The position numbers and the translations under genes were made by a program. The notes under the pieces were generated by a model. It ran no database searches. It was not told the origin of the DNA and worked only from the letters and a program-made list of their open reading frames with translations. This document shows, piece by piece, positions 8,055-16,711 of a stretch of DNA of 64,000 nucleotides (position 1 is the stretch's first letter; each line of letters begins with the position of its first letter). The DNA comes from Paraburkholderia tagetis (GTDB lineage: Bacteria; Pseudomonadota; Gammaproteobacteria; Burkholderiales; Burkholderiaceae). Location: contig NZ_JAKLJA010000035.1 in NCBI RefSeq assembly GCF_022213065.1, positions 1-64,000 of the forward strand, given 5' to 3'.

Positions 8055-9662
8055 TCACTCGAGGTCGAGCTCCTGGATCTTGCGCGTGATGGTGTTGCGG
8101 CCGATACCAAGGCGCTCGGCGGCTTCGACTTTACGCCCGCGCGTATAGTCGAGCGCCTCGCGAATCACCGCAGCCTCGAAGCGGCGCGAAAGCTCGTCCA
8201 TGACGCCAGCACTGTTCTCGCGCAGAAGGCGCGCGACTTCGGTGCGCAGACCGCTCTCCCACACGCTCACGGGCAGCACCGCAGCGCCGTTGCCTGCGGG
8301 AAGCGCGCCCGCCAGCGCATCAGGCGCGCCGCCGGTCGTACTGCTCGCGCCTGGCACACTTGCGCCCCCCGCTACACCCGGCACGCCCCCGCCCGCCACG
8401 TCCAGTGCGCTCACACCGCCTGCCAGGGGCGCGCCCATTGGAACCGCTGCGGCCGGCACGGCTTCGCTCAACGGGCCCGCCTGGGCGCCCCCGGCTGCCC
8501 CGGCATGCGCAGGCAGCAGATCGGGCGGCAAATCCTTGATCTCGATGGTCTGCGCAGGCGCCATCACCGTGAGCCAGTTCGCGAGGTTTTCGAGCTGGCG
8601 CACATTGCCGGGGAACGCCAGCGACGACATATACGCAAGCGCCTCGTCGGACACGCGCTTGGGCTCGACGCCCAGCTCGCGTGCGCTCTTCTGCAGAAAA
8701 TGGCGCGTGAGCAGCGGAATGTCCTCGCTGCGCTCGCGCAGCGCCGGCAAGCGCAGGCGGATCACATTGAGACGGTGATACAAGTCCTCGCGGAACAACC
8801 CCTGGCGCACCCGCGTTTCGAGGTTCTGGTGCGTGGCGGCGATCACGCGCACATTCGCGCGCAACGGGTTATGCCCGCCCACGCGATAGAACTGCCCATC
8901 GGAGAGCACGCGCAACAGCCGCGTCTGCAGATCGAACGGCATATCGCCGATTTCGTCGAGGAATAGCGTACCGTTCTCGGCCTGCTCGAAGCGGCCCTGG
9001 CGCATCGCCTGCGCGCCCGTGAACGCGCCGCGCTCGTGACCAAACAATTCGGATTCCAGAAGATCCTTGGGAATGGCCGCAGTGTTCAGGGCGATGAACG
9101 GACCGTTCGCGCGTGGGCTATGACGGTGCAAGGCGCGCGCGACAAGCTCCTTTCCGGTGCCCGATTCGCCGGTGATGAGCACGGTGGCCGCCGAATGCGA
9201 AAGGCGGCCGATGGCGCGAAACATGTCCTGCATCGCCGGCGCCTGGCCGAGCATCTCGGGCGCCTCGGCGGGCCGCTCGTCCCAATGATGCTCGCCGCGC
9301 ATGCTCTCATCCACGGCGCGGCGGATCAGCTCGACGGCCTTGGCCACGTCGAAAGGCTTGGCGAGATATTCGAACGCGCCGCCCTGAAACGCGGCCACTG
9401 CGCTGTCGAGATCGGAGAACGCGGTCATGATGATGACGGGCAGCCCCGGCAAGCGCTCGCGCACCGTCTGCAGCAATTCGAGACCCGAGCCGCCCGGCAT
9501 GCGAATGTCCGAGACGAGCACCTGCGGGCTGTCGTGATCGAGTGCGCTTGCGGCGTCGCGCACGTTCGAGAAGCTGCGGGTCGCGAAATTCTCGCGCGCA
9601 AGGGCCTTTTCGAGCACCCAGCGTATCGATTGGTCGTCGTCTACTATCCAGATCGGCTTCAT
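8055..9662 (-). CDS. ntrC: Nitrogen regulation response regulator NtrC (NR-I)
   Basis: The 535-aa product has a receiver domain (1-120; phosphoacceptor Asp52 in VSDIRMPGGSG, Lys102 in LAKPFD), a sigma-54 AAA+ domain (about 140-380; Walker A GESGTGKE, the sigma-54 contact loop GAFTGA, Walker B TLFLDEIGDMP) and a Fis-type helix-turn-helix at the end (VEAAERLGIGRNTITRKIQ). It activates sigma-54 promoters such as glnA when phosphorylated by NtrB. Odd feature: an Ala/Gly/Pro-rich stretch of about 80 residues between the AAA+ domain and the helix-turn-helix makes it longer than E. coli NtrC (469 aa). It follows ntrB by 49 bp on the same strand. Confidence 0.95.
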   Translation of the reverse strand: MKPIWIVDDDQSIRWVLEKALARENFATRSFSNVRDAASALDHDSPQVLVSDIRMPGGSGLELLQTVRERLPGLPVIIMTAFSDLDSAVAAFQGGAFEYLAKPFDVAKAVELIRRAVDESMRGEHHWDERPAEAPEMLGQAPAMQDMFRAIGRLSHSAATVLITGESGTGKELVARALHRHSPRANGPFIALNTAAIPKDLLESELFGHERGAFTGAQAMRQGRFEQAENGTLFLDEIGDMPFDLQTRLLRVLSDGQFYRVGGHNPLRANVRVIAATHQNLETRVRQGLFREDLYHRLNVIRLRLPALRERSEDIPLLTRHFLQKSARELGVEPKRVSDEALAYMSSLAFPGNVRQLENLANWLTVMAPAQTIEIKDLPPDLLPAHAGAAGGAQAGPLSEAVPAAAVPMGAPLAGGVSALDVAGGGVPGVAGGASVPGASSTTGGAPDALAGALPAGNGAAVLPVSVWESGLRTEVARLLRENSAGVMDELSRRFEAAVIREALDYTRGRKVEAAERLGIGRNTITRKIQELDLE

Positions 9663-9711
9663 AGGTCGGTCAGAAGTCCTGAGGGCTTGCGCCAGGGGTA
9701 AGGTCGGTAGA

Positions 9712-10854
9712 TCAGTAGTCGAGCGGCAGCAGGATCTGAAACTCCGTGTGGCCCGGCCGGCTTTCCACTTCGATCAGCCCGTCGTGCTGCTGAACGAATG
9801 TCTGCGCGAGCGTGAGCCCGAGACCGCTGCCATCCTCGCGCCCGGAGACGAGCGGGTAGAAGATGCGGTCGCGGATCTCCTCGGGAATGCCGGGTCCGTT
9901 ATCGATGACATGCAAGTCCAGTGCCAGCTTGCACAGGCGCTTGGATATCGTGACCTTGCGCGCGATGCGCGTGCGCAACTCGATGCGCGCGTCGCCTTGC
10001 GCGATCCGTTCGCGCAGCGCCTGCGCCGCGTTGCGCACGATGTTCAGCAGCGCCTGAATGAGCTGCTCCTTGTCGCCGCGCAGGTCGGGCACGCTCACGT
10101 CGTAGTCGCGCTCGATCGTGAGTCCGCGCGGAAACTCGGCGAGGATCACGGCGCGCACGCGCTCGCACACTTCGTGAATATTCACGTCGCCGACAATATG
10201 CGGATGCCGGTGCGGCTCGAGCAGCCGGTCGACGAGCGTCTGCAGCCGGTCCGACTCTTTGATGACGACCTGCGTGTACTCGCGCAGCTCATCGCGCCCG
10301 AGCGTGCCGAGCTCGAATTCGAGCAACTGTGCCGCGCCGCGAATGCCGCCGAGCGGATTCTTGATCTCGTGCGCGAGATTGCGTATCAGATGCTTGTTGA
10401 CGGTCGCGAGGTCGTGAATGCGCTCCTCGCGATCGCTCTTGAGATGCCGCTCGTTCTCGAACAGTTCGAGCAGCACGTAATCGGGCGCGCTCTCGAGGAA
10501 GCCGACGATCGCGTGCACGTGCAACGCCTCGCGGCCCGGGCGCTCGAGCGTGGCGTCGAGGCGCGTCGCATGAAAGCGGTGCGCCGCGATCGACGCGATC
10601 GTTTCGAGCAGCTCGTCCGCATTGGAAAAAAGATCGGACCACGCCATCTGCGCGAGCTGACGCCGCGAGAGATCGAGCATCGCCTCGGCCGTGGGGTTCG
10701 CGAACGCCACGCGCAAGGTGCGCTTGTCGAGCACGAGCACGACGGTGGGCAGCGCTTCGAAGCCGGGCAACAGACCCGACTCCACGAGCGACACCTCGTC
10801 CGAGAGCGGCTCCGCGTGGCCCTTCCTTGCCTTGATCAGATTCTTTAGCGCCAT
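9712..10854 (-). CDS. ntrB: Nitrogen regulation sensor kinase NtrB (NR-II)
   Basis: Started at the ATG at 10854 (MALKNLIKARKGHAEPL), giving 380 aa; the longer open frame upstream runs through the glnA terminator and is not coding. Domains: an N-terminal PAS-like sensor (about 25-135), the HisKA dimerisation region with phospho-His162 in NLAHEIKNPLGG, and the HATPase with N box LLNIVRNAAQAL, G1 DNGPGIPEEI and G2 GSGLGLTLAQ. No membrane segments are seen. It phosphorylates or dephosphorylates NtrC under PII control in response to glutamine. It lies between glnA and ntrC, the classical order. Confidence 0.94.
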   Translation of the reverse strand: MALKNLIKARKGHAEPLSDEVSLVESGLLPGFEALPTVVLVLDKRTLRVAFANPTAEAMLDLSRRQLAQMAWSDLFSNADELLETIASIAAHRFHATRLDATLERPGREALHVHAIVGFLESAPDYVLLELFENERHLKSDREERIHDLATVNKHLIRNLAHEIKNPLGGIRGAAQLLEFELGTLGRDELREYTQVVIKESDRLQTLVDRLLEPHRHPHIVGDVNIHEVCERVRAVILAEFPRGLTIERDYDVSVPDLRGDKEQLIQALLNIVRNAAQALRERIAQGDARIELRTRIARKVTISKRLCKLALDLHVIDNGPGIPEEIRDRIFYPLVSGREDGSGLGLTLAQTFVQQHDGLIEVESRPGHTEFQILLPLDY

Positions 10855-10942
10855 GTTGCGGGTGGGCTGGTTCAATCCATGTCGGTAAAAAGACAGCGAC
10901 GCGGCAATCACGCCGGCTTCGGAGCAACGATTCGGCCCAACG

Positions 10943-10969
10943 AAAAAGGGACGGCAGCGCCGTCCCTTT
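10943..10969 (-). terminator. Rho-independent terminator between glnA and ntrB
   Basis: An 11-bp stem AAAGGGACGGC / GCCGTCCCTTT with a 3-base loop, followed on the minus strand by a U run (A run 10943-10947). It lies 89 bp after the glnA stop and before ntrB, so ntrBC would be made by read-through or a separate promoter, as in enteric bacteria. Confidence 0.88.
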
Positions 10970-11057
10970 GAGACCGAAGTGGGCACCGCAGTTGATACGA
11001 TTGCCGACGTCGGACAGGTGCTTCGCCGCGTACCCGCCAGCGAAGCACCATCGTCGA

Positions 11058-12473
11058 TTACAGCGAGTAGTACAGTTCGAACTCGATCGGGTGCGTGGTC
11101 ATGCGCACGCGCTGGAGCTCGCCTTCCTTCAGTTCGAGGTAGGCGTCGAGCATCGAATCCGTGAACACGCCACCGCGCGTCAGGAACTCGCGATCCTTGT
11201 CGAGCGCTTCCAGTGCCTGGTCGAGGCCCGCGCAGACGGTCGGGATCTTTGCATCCTCTTCCGGCGGCAGGTCGTACAGGTTCTTGTCGGCAGCTTCGCC
11301 CGGGTGAATCTTGTTCTGCACGCCGTCCAGACCCGCCATCATCAGTGCCGAGAAGCACAGGTACGGGTTGGCCAGCGGATCCGGGAAGCGCGTTTCGATA
11401 CGGCGGCCCTTCGGATTCGACACGTGCGGAATACGGATCGATGCCGAGCGGTTGCGTGCCGAGTAAGCGAGCTTGACCGGTGCTTCGAAGTGCGGAACCA
11501 GGCGCTTGTACGAGTTCGTGCCCGGGTTCGTGATGGCGTTCAGCGCGCGAGCGTGCTTGATGATGCCGCCGATGTAGAACAGCGCGAATTCCGAGAGGCC
11601 TGCGTAGCCGTTACCCGCGAACAGGTTCTGGCCGTCCTTCCAGATCGACTGGTGAACGTGCATGCCCGAACCGTTGTCGCCAACGATCGGCTTCGGCATG
11701 AACGTGGCCGTCTTGCCGTACGTGTGCGCGACGTTGTGGATGATGTACTTCATCTGCTGCGTCCAGTCCGCGCGCTCAACCAGCGTCGAGAACTTGGTGC
11801 CGATTTCGTTCTGGCCCTGGCCCGCCACTTCGTGGTGGTGCACTTCGACCGGAATGCCGATCTGTTCGAGCAGCAGACACATTTCCGAGCGGATGTCCTG
11901 GAACGTGTCGACCGGCGCGACCGGGAAGTAGCCGCCCTTCACGCCCGGACGGTGACCCGGATTGCCGCCTTCGATTTCGCGCCCCGACGACCACGGTGCT
12001 TCATCCGAGCCGATCTTGACGAACGTGCCCGACATGTCCGTGTTCCACTGGACCGAGTCGAAAATGAAGAATTCGGGTTCCGGACCGAAGAAGGCCGTGT
12101 CGCCGAGGCCCGTGCTCTTCAGGTACGCTTCGGCGCGCTTCGCGAGCGAGCGCGGGTCGCGCTCGTAGCCCTTGCCGTCTGCCGGCTCGACCACGTCGCA
12201 GGTCAGCACCAGCGTCGACTCTTCGTAGAACGGGTCGATGAACGCGGTGTTTGCGTCCGGAACGAGCAACATGTCCGAGGCTTCGATGCCCTTCCAGCCG
12301 GCGATCGACGAACCGTCAAACGCATGGCCCGACTCGAACTTGTCTTCGTCGAAATGCGACAGCGGAACCGAGACGTGCTGCTCCTTGCCGCGCGTGTCCG
12401 TGAAGCGGAAGTCGACAAACTTGACGTCTTCGTCCTTGACGAGTTGCATGACGTCAGCCACGGATTTGCTCAT
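11058..12473 (-). CDS. glnA: Glutamine synthetase, type I
   Basis: The 471-aa product matches the length of dodecameric GSI-beta. The N-terminal beta-grasp starts MSKSVADVMQLVKDEDVKFV. Catalytic signatures include FDGSSIAGW, EPEFFIFD with metal-ligand Glu residues, NGSGMHVHQS, and the NLYDLPPEE segment whose Tyr is the adenylylation site, so the enzyme should be under GlnE control. It makes glutamine from glutamate, ammonia and ATP. It is expressed from an upstream sigma-54 promoter with NtrC enhancer-like sites and is followed by a terminator before ntrB. Confidence 0.97.
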   Translation of the reverse strand: MSKSVADVMQLVKDEDVKFVDFRFTDTRGKEQHVSVPLSHFDEDKFESGHAFDGSSIAGWKGIEASDMLLVPDANTAFIDPFYEESTLVLTCDVVEPADGKGYERDPRSLAKRAEAYLKSTGLGDTAFFGPEPEFFIFDSVQWNTDMSGTFVKIGSDEAPWSSGREIEGGNPGHRPGVKGGYFPVAPVDTFQDIRSEMCLLLEQIGIPVEVHHHEVAGQGQNEIGTKFSTLVERADWTQQMKYIIHNVAHTYGKTATFMPKPIVGDNGSGMHVHQSIWKDGQNLFAGNGYAGLSEFALFYIGGIIKHARALNAITNPGTNSYKRLVPHFEAPVKLAYSARNRSASIRIPHVSNPKGRRIETRFPDPLANPYLCFSALMMAGLDGVQNKIHPGEAADKNLYDLPPEEDAKIPTVCAGLDQALEALDKDREFLTRGGVFTDSMLDAYLELKEGELQRVRMTTHPIEFELYYSL

Positions 12474-12594
12474 AACCTATTCTCCTGATTAACGATTTTC
12501 GGCGAACGTTGCCGCCGTACCCATTCTGTTGATCCACACTGGCCGCTATGACACGCCTCGAACAAGCCGGCTGCGAATCGATCGCGACATATAA

Positions 12595-12610
12595 AGCAGC
12601 TTCCGTGCCA
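12595..12610 (-). promoter_or_regulatory. Sigma-54 promoter of glnA
   Basis: On the minus strand TGGCACGGAAGCTGCT, which keeps the invariant GG (-24) and GC (-12) at the exact 10-bp spacing and matches E. coli glnAp2 (TGGCACAGATTTCGCT) closely. It lies 122 bp before the glnA start codon. It needs an activator, presumably the adjacent NtrC. Confidence 0.88.
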
Positions 12611-12708
12611 AGTTGGCGTGAAACCGGCGCAAACCCAATATGGGCGAGCACTTGGACTGAAACGGCGCGCGCCACAACCGTGCCGGTTCCACAAACCGCC
12701 CTTCCGCT

Positions 12709-12795
12709 CGCACCAATTCCGTGCGCCCCCGGAATTGGTGCGCAAGACCAGCTCCATTATGGTGCATAAAAATCCATATGCACCAATTCGATGCA
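12709..12795. promoter_or_regulatory. Three NtrC-like enhancer sites upstream of glnA
   Basis: Three 17-bp sites fit the NtrC pattern TGCAC-N7-GTGCA to varying degree: CGCAC-N7-GTGCG (12709-12725), AGCTC-N7-GTGCA (12750-12766) and TGCAC-N7-ATGCA (12779-12795). They start about 100 bp upstream of the sigma-54 promoter, a normal enhancer distance. Two longer inverted repeats overlap them (GCACCAATTCCG/CGGAATTGGTGC; TGGTGCATA/TATGCACCA). Confidence 0.72.
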
Positions 12796-12970
12796 ACTTC
12801 ACCGGTGTGGCAAAGCACCCGCACCGGGCACGCATGTGCGGACCGGCTATACCAATGCACCTCCACCCAGCCCGCGCCGATTCGTGCGCCAGTGAGCCCA
12901 CTTCCCGCACCCATGCAGCGCGCTAGAATGATCCTTTGATTCAACACGAGACACAAGGAGATCTGCTGTC

Positions 12971-13435
12971 ATGAGTACGCTCGAACAGTTGTACGCCCAA
13001 GCCGAAAAGCGCCGCGCCGAGAACCAGTTGCCCTACACGGGCGCGGTCTCGCCCGCCGAGGCGTTCGAGCTTCTGCAACTCGATCCGCGCGTGAAGCTCG
13101 TCGATGTGCGCACGCGCGCCGAGCTCGACTGGGTCGGACGCCCCGTGGTCGGCGACGGTCAGTATGCCCATGTCGAGTGGACGCGCTACCCCGGCGGCGT
13201 GCCCAACGCCGAATTTATCGCCCAGCTCAAGAGCGTCGCCGAACCCGAAACGCCGGTGCTGTTCCTCTGCCGCAGCGCCGCGCGCTCGAAGCTCGCGGCC
13301 ATCGAAGCCGCCAAGGCCGGCTTCACGCAGGCGTACGATCTGCTGGAAGGCTTCGAAGGCGACAAAAACAGCGAAGGACATCGCAAGACGGTTACGGGCT
13401 GGTGCTTCCGCGGTTTGCCCTGGCTGGGTGCCTGA
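12971..13435 (+). CDS. Rhodanese-like domain protein
   Basis: The start at 12971 has AAGGAG ten bases upstream. The 154-aa product is a single rhodanese domain: VKLVDVRTRAELDWVG is the CH2A-type strand, and LFLCRSAARSKLAA forms the active-site loop with Cys as the persulfide carrier. Single-domain rhodaneses move sulfane sulfur between thiol acceptors; the partner is not evident. It is divergent from glnA and shares the 497-bp regulatory gap, and it converges with the gene at 13673. Its stop codon lies in the first copy of a three-copy 11-bp repeat. Confidence 0.88.
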   Translation: MSTLEQLYAQAEKRRAENQLPYTGAVSPAEAFELLQLDPRVKLVDVRTRAELDWVGRPVVGDGQYAHVEWTRYPGGVPNAEFIAQLKSVAEPETPVLFLCRSAARSKLAAIEAAKAGFTQAYDLLEGFEGDKNSEGHRKTVTGWCFRGLPWLGA

Positions 13436-13462
13436 CACGCGTCTGACACGCGCCTGACACCC
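13431..13462 (+). repeat. 11-bp tandem repeat over the rhodanese stop codon
   Basis: Units CCTGACACGCG, TCTGACACGCG and CCTGACACCC. Because 11 is not a multiple of three, the TGA triplets at 13433, 13444 and 13455 fall in all three frames. Confidence 0.85.
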
Positions 13463-13523
13463 AGGCAGCCTGATTGACCTGGGTCGGCCGGGTTTGGCTC
13501 CATCGGCTGAATCGGCAACAATT

Positions 13524-13554
13524 GTGGTCCGCCGGCGCTAGCCCGGCGGGCCAC
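13524..13554. terminator. Hairpin in the convergent gap
   Basis: A 12-bp stem with one G-U pair (GTGGTCCGCCGG / CCGGCGGGCCAC) and a 7-base loop, followed by TTT on the plus strand. It lies between convergent genes ending at 13435 and 13673. Confidence 0.5.
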
Positions 13555-13672
13555 TTTGAGCGCCACATATAACACGGCGATGATGGCGCCTCGGGGCGAC
13601 CGGGTCCGGGACCAATCTCGCGCCAATCTCGTGCCAATCCCCGCAAGAACCCGCCGCCACCCACAGGCAGCG

Positions 13673-14509
13673 TTACCGGCGCGGCGCAGCGCTCTGGATG
13701 GCGGCCGGCTCGGGCGACTCCACAATGTCGCCGCCCAGCAGATGCACCCCTTCGCGCAACTTCACGAACGCTGCCGCCACGGCCTCCGGCTCCCCCTTCA
13801 CGCCCAGATCGATATGCCGGCGCGCATAAACGCCGCCGCGCTCCGCGTCGCCCACGCTCGGCAGGCTGAACACGCGCACGCCCGGGAAGTCGCGCTCGAT
13901 GCGCTCCATGAGCGGCGTGAGCGTCGACTCCGGCAGCTCGAACACCAGCAGCGACTTCTCCGCGTGCGGCATCTGATGATGTAGATGGGCGTACTTCGTA
14001 TCCAGCACCCATTCGATCATCGGCCAGGCCATCACCGGAAAGCCCGGTACGAAATAGTGCTCGCGAATCGAAAAGCCCGGGATCTTGTTATAGCCGTTCG
14101 GAATGATTTCGCAGCCCAGCGGAAACGTCCCCATCTGGAAGCGATGCTGGTTCTCGTGCGAATTGAAGTCGACCGGGTCGGCGCCCGTATGCATCTCGCG
14201 GATGCGCTCGCGAATCGCCGTCTCGGCGTCAGGATGCAGCGCGAGCGGCACGCCGAGCGCGGCCGCGGCGCACTGACGTGTGTGGTCGTCCGGCGTCGCG
14301 CCAATGCCGCCCGTGGAGAACACGATATCGCCCGATTCAAACGAGCGCTTGAGCGTCGCGACGATGCGCGCCGGGTCGTCGCCGACGTATTCGGCCCAGT
14401 CGAGCGCGAGGCCGCGCGCGCCAAGCAGTTCGATGACCTTCGGCAGATGCTTGTCGGTGCGACGGCCCGAGAGAATCTCGTCGCCGATGATGATGACGCC
14501 AAATGCCAT
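13673..14509 (-). CDS. CinA-N-terminal-like molybdopterin-binding domain protein
   Basis: The 278-aa product starts MAFGVIIIGDEILSGRRTDK and carries the MoCF/MogA-type fold: the early GDEILSG strand-turn and FSTGGIGATPDDHT, the loop that binds molybdopterin phosphate in family members. The C-terminal half (about 170-278) resembles the second domain of CinA-like proteins. It lacks the C-terminal nicotinamide-nucleotide deamidase domain of full CinA. Proteins of this size are often labelled competence/damage-inducible protein A; the role is not established. No molybdenum genes are nearby. Confidence 0.82.
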   Translation of the reverse strand: MAFGVIIIGDEILSGRRTDKHLPKVIELLGARGLALDWAEYVGDDPARIVATLKRSFESGDIVFSTGGIGATPDDHTRQCAAAALGVPLALHPDAETAIRERIREMHTGADPVDFNSHENQHRFQMGTFPLGCEIIPNGYNKIPGFSIREHYFVPGFPVMAWPMIEWVLDTKYAHLHHQMPHAEKSLLVFELPESTLTPLMERIERDFPGVRVFSLPSVGDAERGGVYARRHIDLGVKGEPEAVAAAFVKLREGVHLLGGDIVESPEPAAIQSAAPRR

Positions 14510-14519
14510 GAATAACCTC

Positions 14520-14582
14520 GTCGTGATTCGTTTTAATTCGTCGTGATTCGTCGCAATTCGTGGTAATCGCAGGAATCGCAGG
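14520..14582. repeat. Imperfect 10-bp repeats
   Basis: ATTCG recurs every ten bases at 14526, 14536, 14546 and 14556 within units such as TCGTGATTCG and TCGCAATTCG, then continues as AATCGCAGG copies. It fills most of the 90-bp gap upstream of the CinA-like gene. Confidence 0.7.
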
Positions 14583-14599
14583 AATGGATGCAGCGAACT

Positions 14600-15433
14600 T
14601 CAGCGCGTGATGGTCACATCATGCCCCGCCTGGCGCACCTCCTCCGCGCGCAGGCGCTGGAGCGCGCGCAGGCAGTAGTGGCCGAACCAGAGCGCCGTGA
14701 ACACCAGAATGAACGCATAGATCCAGACGGTCGCCACGGCAACGAACGGGAAAAACAGCAGTAGCCACGCGGAGGCGATCCAGATCGCCGTGGGCAGCGA
14801 GCCGAGCAGACCGCTCGCCACGCCGATCGCGAGCAGCGGCAACCGGTGCCGGCGCACGAGTTCGCGCCGCTCCTCTGCGCTGGCGTGCAACGCGAGCGCG
14901 TCGTAGGTCATCACGCGATAGGTCAGCCAGCCCCATAGCAGCGGCGGCACGACCGCGAAGAACGGCGGAAAGAACCAGAACGGCAGCGAGACGCACAGCA
15001 ACACGATGCAAACCACCGTGGTCCAGAGCGAATGCAACAGGCTGCCGTACCAGCTGCCGCCGTGCCGCTCTTCCAGCATGGCGTACTGCCGGGCCGTGAG
15101 ATGGCGGATCACGCGCGGCATCGAGATTCCGACGATCAGCAGCAGCACGGTAATGACGATGAGCGGAACCGACAGGACGATCACCACGAACGGCCCGATC
15201 ATGTTGCGCAGCGCGCCATAGCCGAGCAAGTCGAACAGATGGTAGAGGTATGCGGTGGCCCACCAATGTTCGAGCGCGGGACGCAGCGCATCGACAAGCG
15301 GTTGCCAGAAGGCATAGAGCAAGCTGCCCCACAGCCCCGCCGCCACGAGAAATGGCACGAAGGTAAGGAACAGCATGGAGGGGTGGAACGCGCCGGCAAG
15401 TGCGCGTCCGAGCGAGCGCAACAGATCGTTCAT
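14600..15433 (-). CDS. EI24 domain (CysZ-like) membrane protein
   Basis: Started at the ATG at 15433 (MNDLLRSLGRALAGAFHPSM), giving 277 aa; the frame extends 27 codons further but that peptide is unlike the family. Several long hydrophobic segments are visible (for example MLFLTFVPFLVAAGLWGSLL, FVVIVLSVPLIVITVLLLIV and the pair near the C-terminus), with charged loops between. This is the EI24 family, to which the sulfate permease CysZ also belongs. No sulfur genes are close, so transport of sulfate is not implied. It is the last of three same-strand genes (17743 to 14600), but the 191-bp gap upstream suggests its own promoter. Confidence 0.75.
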   Translation of the reverse strand: MNDLLRSLGRALAGAFHPSMLFLTFVPFLVAAGLWGSLLYAFWQPLVDALRPALEHWWATAYLYHLFDLLGYGALRNMIGPFVVIVLSVPLIVITVLLLIVGISMPRVIRHLTARQYAMLEERHGGSWYGSLLHSLWTTVVCIVLLCVSLPFWFFPPFFAVVPPLLWGWLTYRVMTYDALALHASAEERRELVRRHRLPLLAIGVASGLLGSLPTAIWIASAWLLLFFPFVAVATVWIYAFILVFTALWFGHYCLRALQRLRAEEVRQAGHDVTITR

Positions 15434-15624
15434 GCGAGGGAGAAAGCAACGGTCAGACGAGCAAGCATCGTGAGGCCCACGGGTTCGGTGCGTCAAATCG
15501 ACAGCATAAACCACGGCGCGGTGGGCCTGCCAAAGACACGAGAGTCACGATACTCACAAAGCGCGAGAACCGATCGTGCGTCGGCGGGAAAGCGGAAGAA
15601 CGGCTAAGGCTTCAGATCAGCGGA

Positions 15625-16653
15625 TCAGGCGGCGCTGGCGTCGTCGCGGGCTCCGCCTTTGGCGCGCCGCGGCGCCGAGAGCCGCCGCGCGATGCGTCGG
15701 AACGCGAACCCTTGCTGCGCCCAGAACCCTTCGCCATAGCGCTCGCCTTCGAGCTGATCGCGAATGCCGGTAGGCTCGATTTCGCGATTGAACGAGGCGC
15801 TGCCGAACATCATGTCCCACCACGGAAACAGCACGCCGAAGTTGCAGCCATAGGTCGTGCCTTCATGGCCATAGCCGATGGCGTGATGGCGACGGTGAAA
15901 GCGCGGGCTCACGAGGAGCCGCTCGCCGAGCCAGCCGAAGTGCAGGCGGATATTGGCGTGCTGCACGTTCTGCACGAAGTTCGTGAGCGCGACGAGCCCG
16001 ACGAACTGTGCGGGCGGCACACCCACCACGAGCGCGATGCCGGCGAACATGCAGGACTGCCCCAGCACGTCCAGCAGGTGATTGCGGTTATCGCACCAGA
16101 ACGACATCTTGCGCTGGCTATGATGGACCGCGTGCAGCTCCCACCAGAGGCCGAAGCGGTGCGAAAGCCGGTGATACCAGTAGCCGAAGAAGTCGAGCGC
16201 CACCAGATAGATCACGAATGTGACGAGCGGCACGGTCGTCACACCCGGCCAGAGATTGTCGATGTCGACGCTCATCACGCCGTGCAACCTCAGCCAGCCC
16301 TGCGTCCGGTCAAAAACCGGCTGCAGCGCGAAAAAGAACAGCAGGTTGAAGATGCCGAGCCGCGTGATCCAGGTATAGAGGGCGTCCACGCCCACGCCCT
16401 TGCGGTCGCGCCATTTTTCCGCCGGCATGCATGCTTCGAGCGGACGCAGGATCGCGTACATCGCGGCGATTGCCAGCACCCCGACGATCACCCAGTACAG
16501 CGCGTCGAACGTGTCCTCATCCACGTCCATGAAGCCGGCGTAAAAGAGCAGCGGCTGCAGGACGTTCACATAGATGAGCGTCTGGAGCCACGACACGAGG
16601 TCGTTGGCGCCGGACGCGGCCCAATGTGCCCAGGAACTCAGAAAAGCTGGCAT
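15625..16653 (-). CDS. Sterol desaturase / fatty acid hydroxylase-family membrane enzyme
   Basis: The likely start is the ATG at 16653 (MPAFLSSWAHWAASGANDLV), giving 342 aa; a TTG four codons earlier is possible. Membrane segments occupy about 30-180. The di-iron histidine motifs are present in order: HRLSHR, HAVHHS and, later, HRRHH. Such enzymes use a non-haem di-iron centre to hydroxylate or desaturate lipids at the membrane. The substrate is unknown; bacterial homologues act on hopanoids, sterols, carotenoids or alkyl lipids. It lies 58 bp after the propeller protein gene, so the two are probably co-transcribed. Confidence 0.85.
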   Translation of the reverse strand: MPAFLSSWAHWAASGANDLVSWLQTLIYVNVLQPLLFYAGFMDVDEDTFDALYWVIVGVLAIAAMYAILRPLEACMPAEKWRDRKGVGVDALYTWITRLGIFNLLFFFALQPVFDRTQGWLRLHGVMSVDIDNLWPGVTTVPLVTFVIYLVALDFFGYWYHRLSHRFGLWWELHAVHHSQRKMSFWCDNRNHLLDVLGQSCMFAGIALVVGVPPAQFVGLVALTNFVQNVQHANIRLHFGWLGERLLVSPRFHRRHHAIGYGHEGTTYGCNFGVLFPWWDMMFGSASFNREIEPTGIRDQLEGERYGEGFWAQQGFAFRRIARRLSAPRRAKGGARDDASAA

Positions 16654-16711
16654 GTACGGAAGCAATCCATCGACGGAGCGCTTGCAGAAGCTCGCAACTC
16701 AGGCGCTAAAT

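Noticed and set aside
9712..11358. NtrB with 168 extra N-terminal residues
   Set aside because: The extension crosses the glnA terminator and overlaps glnA; the ATG at 10854 matches family length.
10968..12488. 506-codon open frame opposite glnA
   Set aside because: Antisense shadow produced by G/C third-position bias; no start signal or domain.
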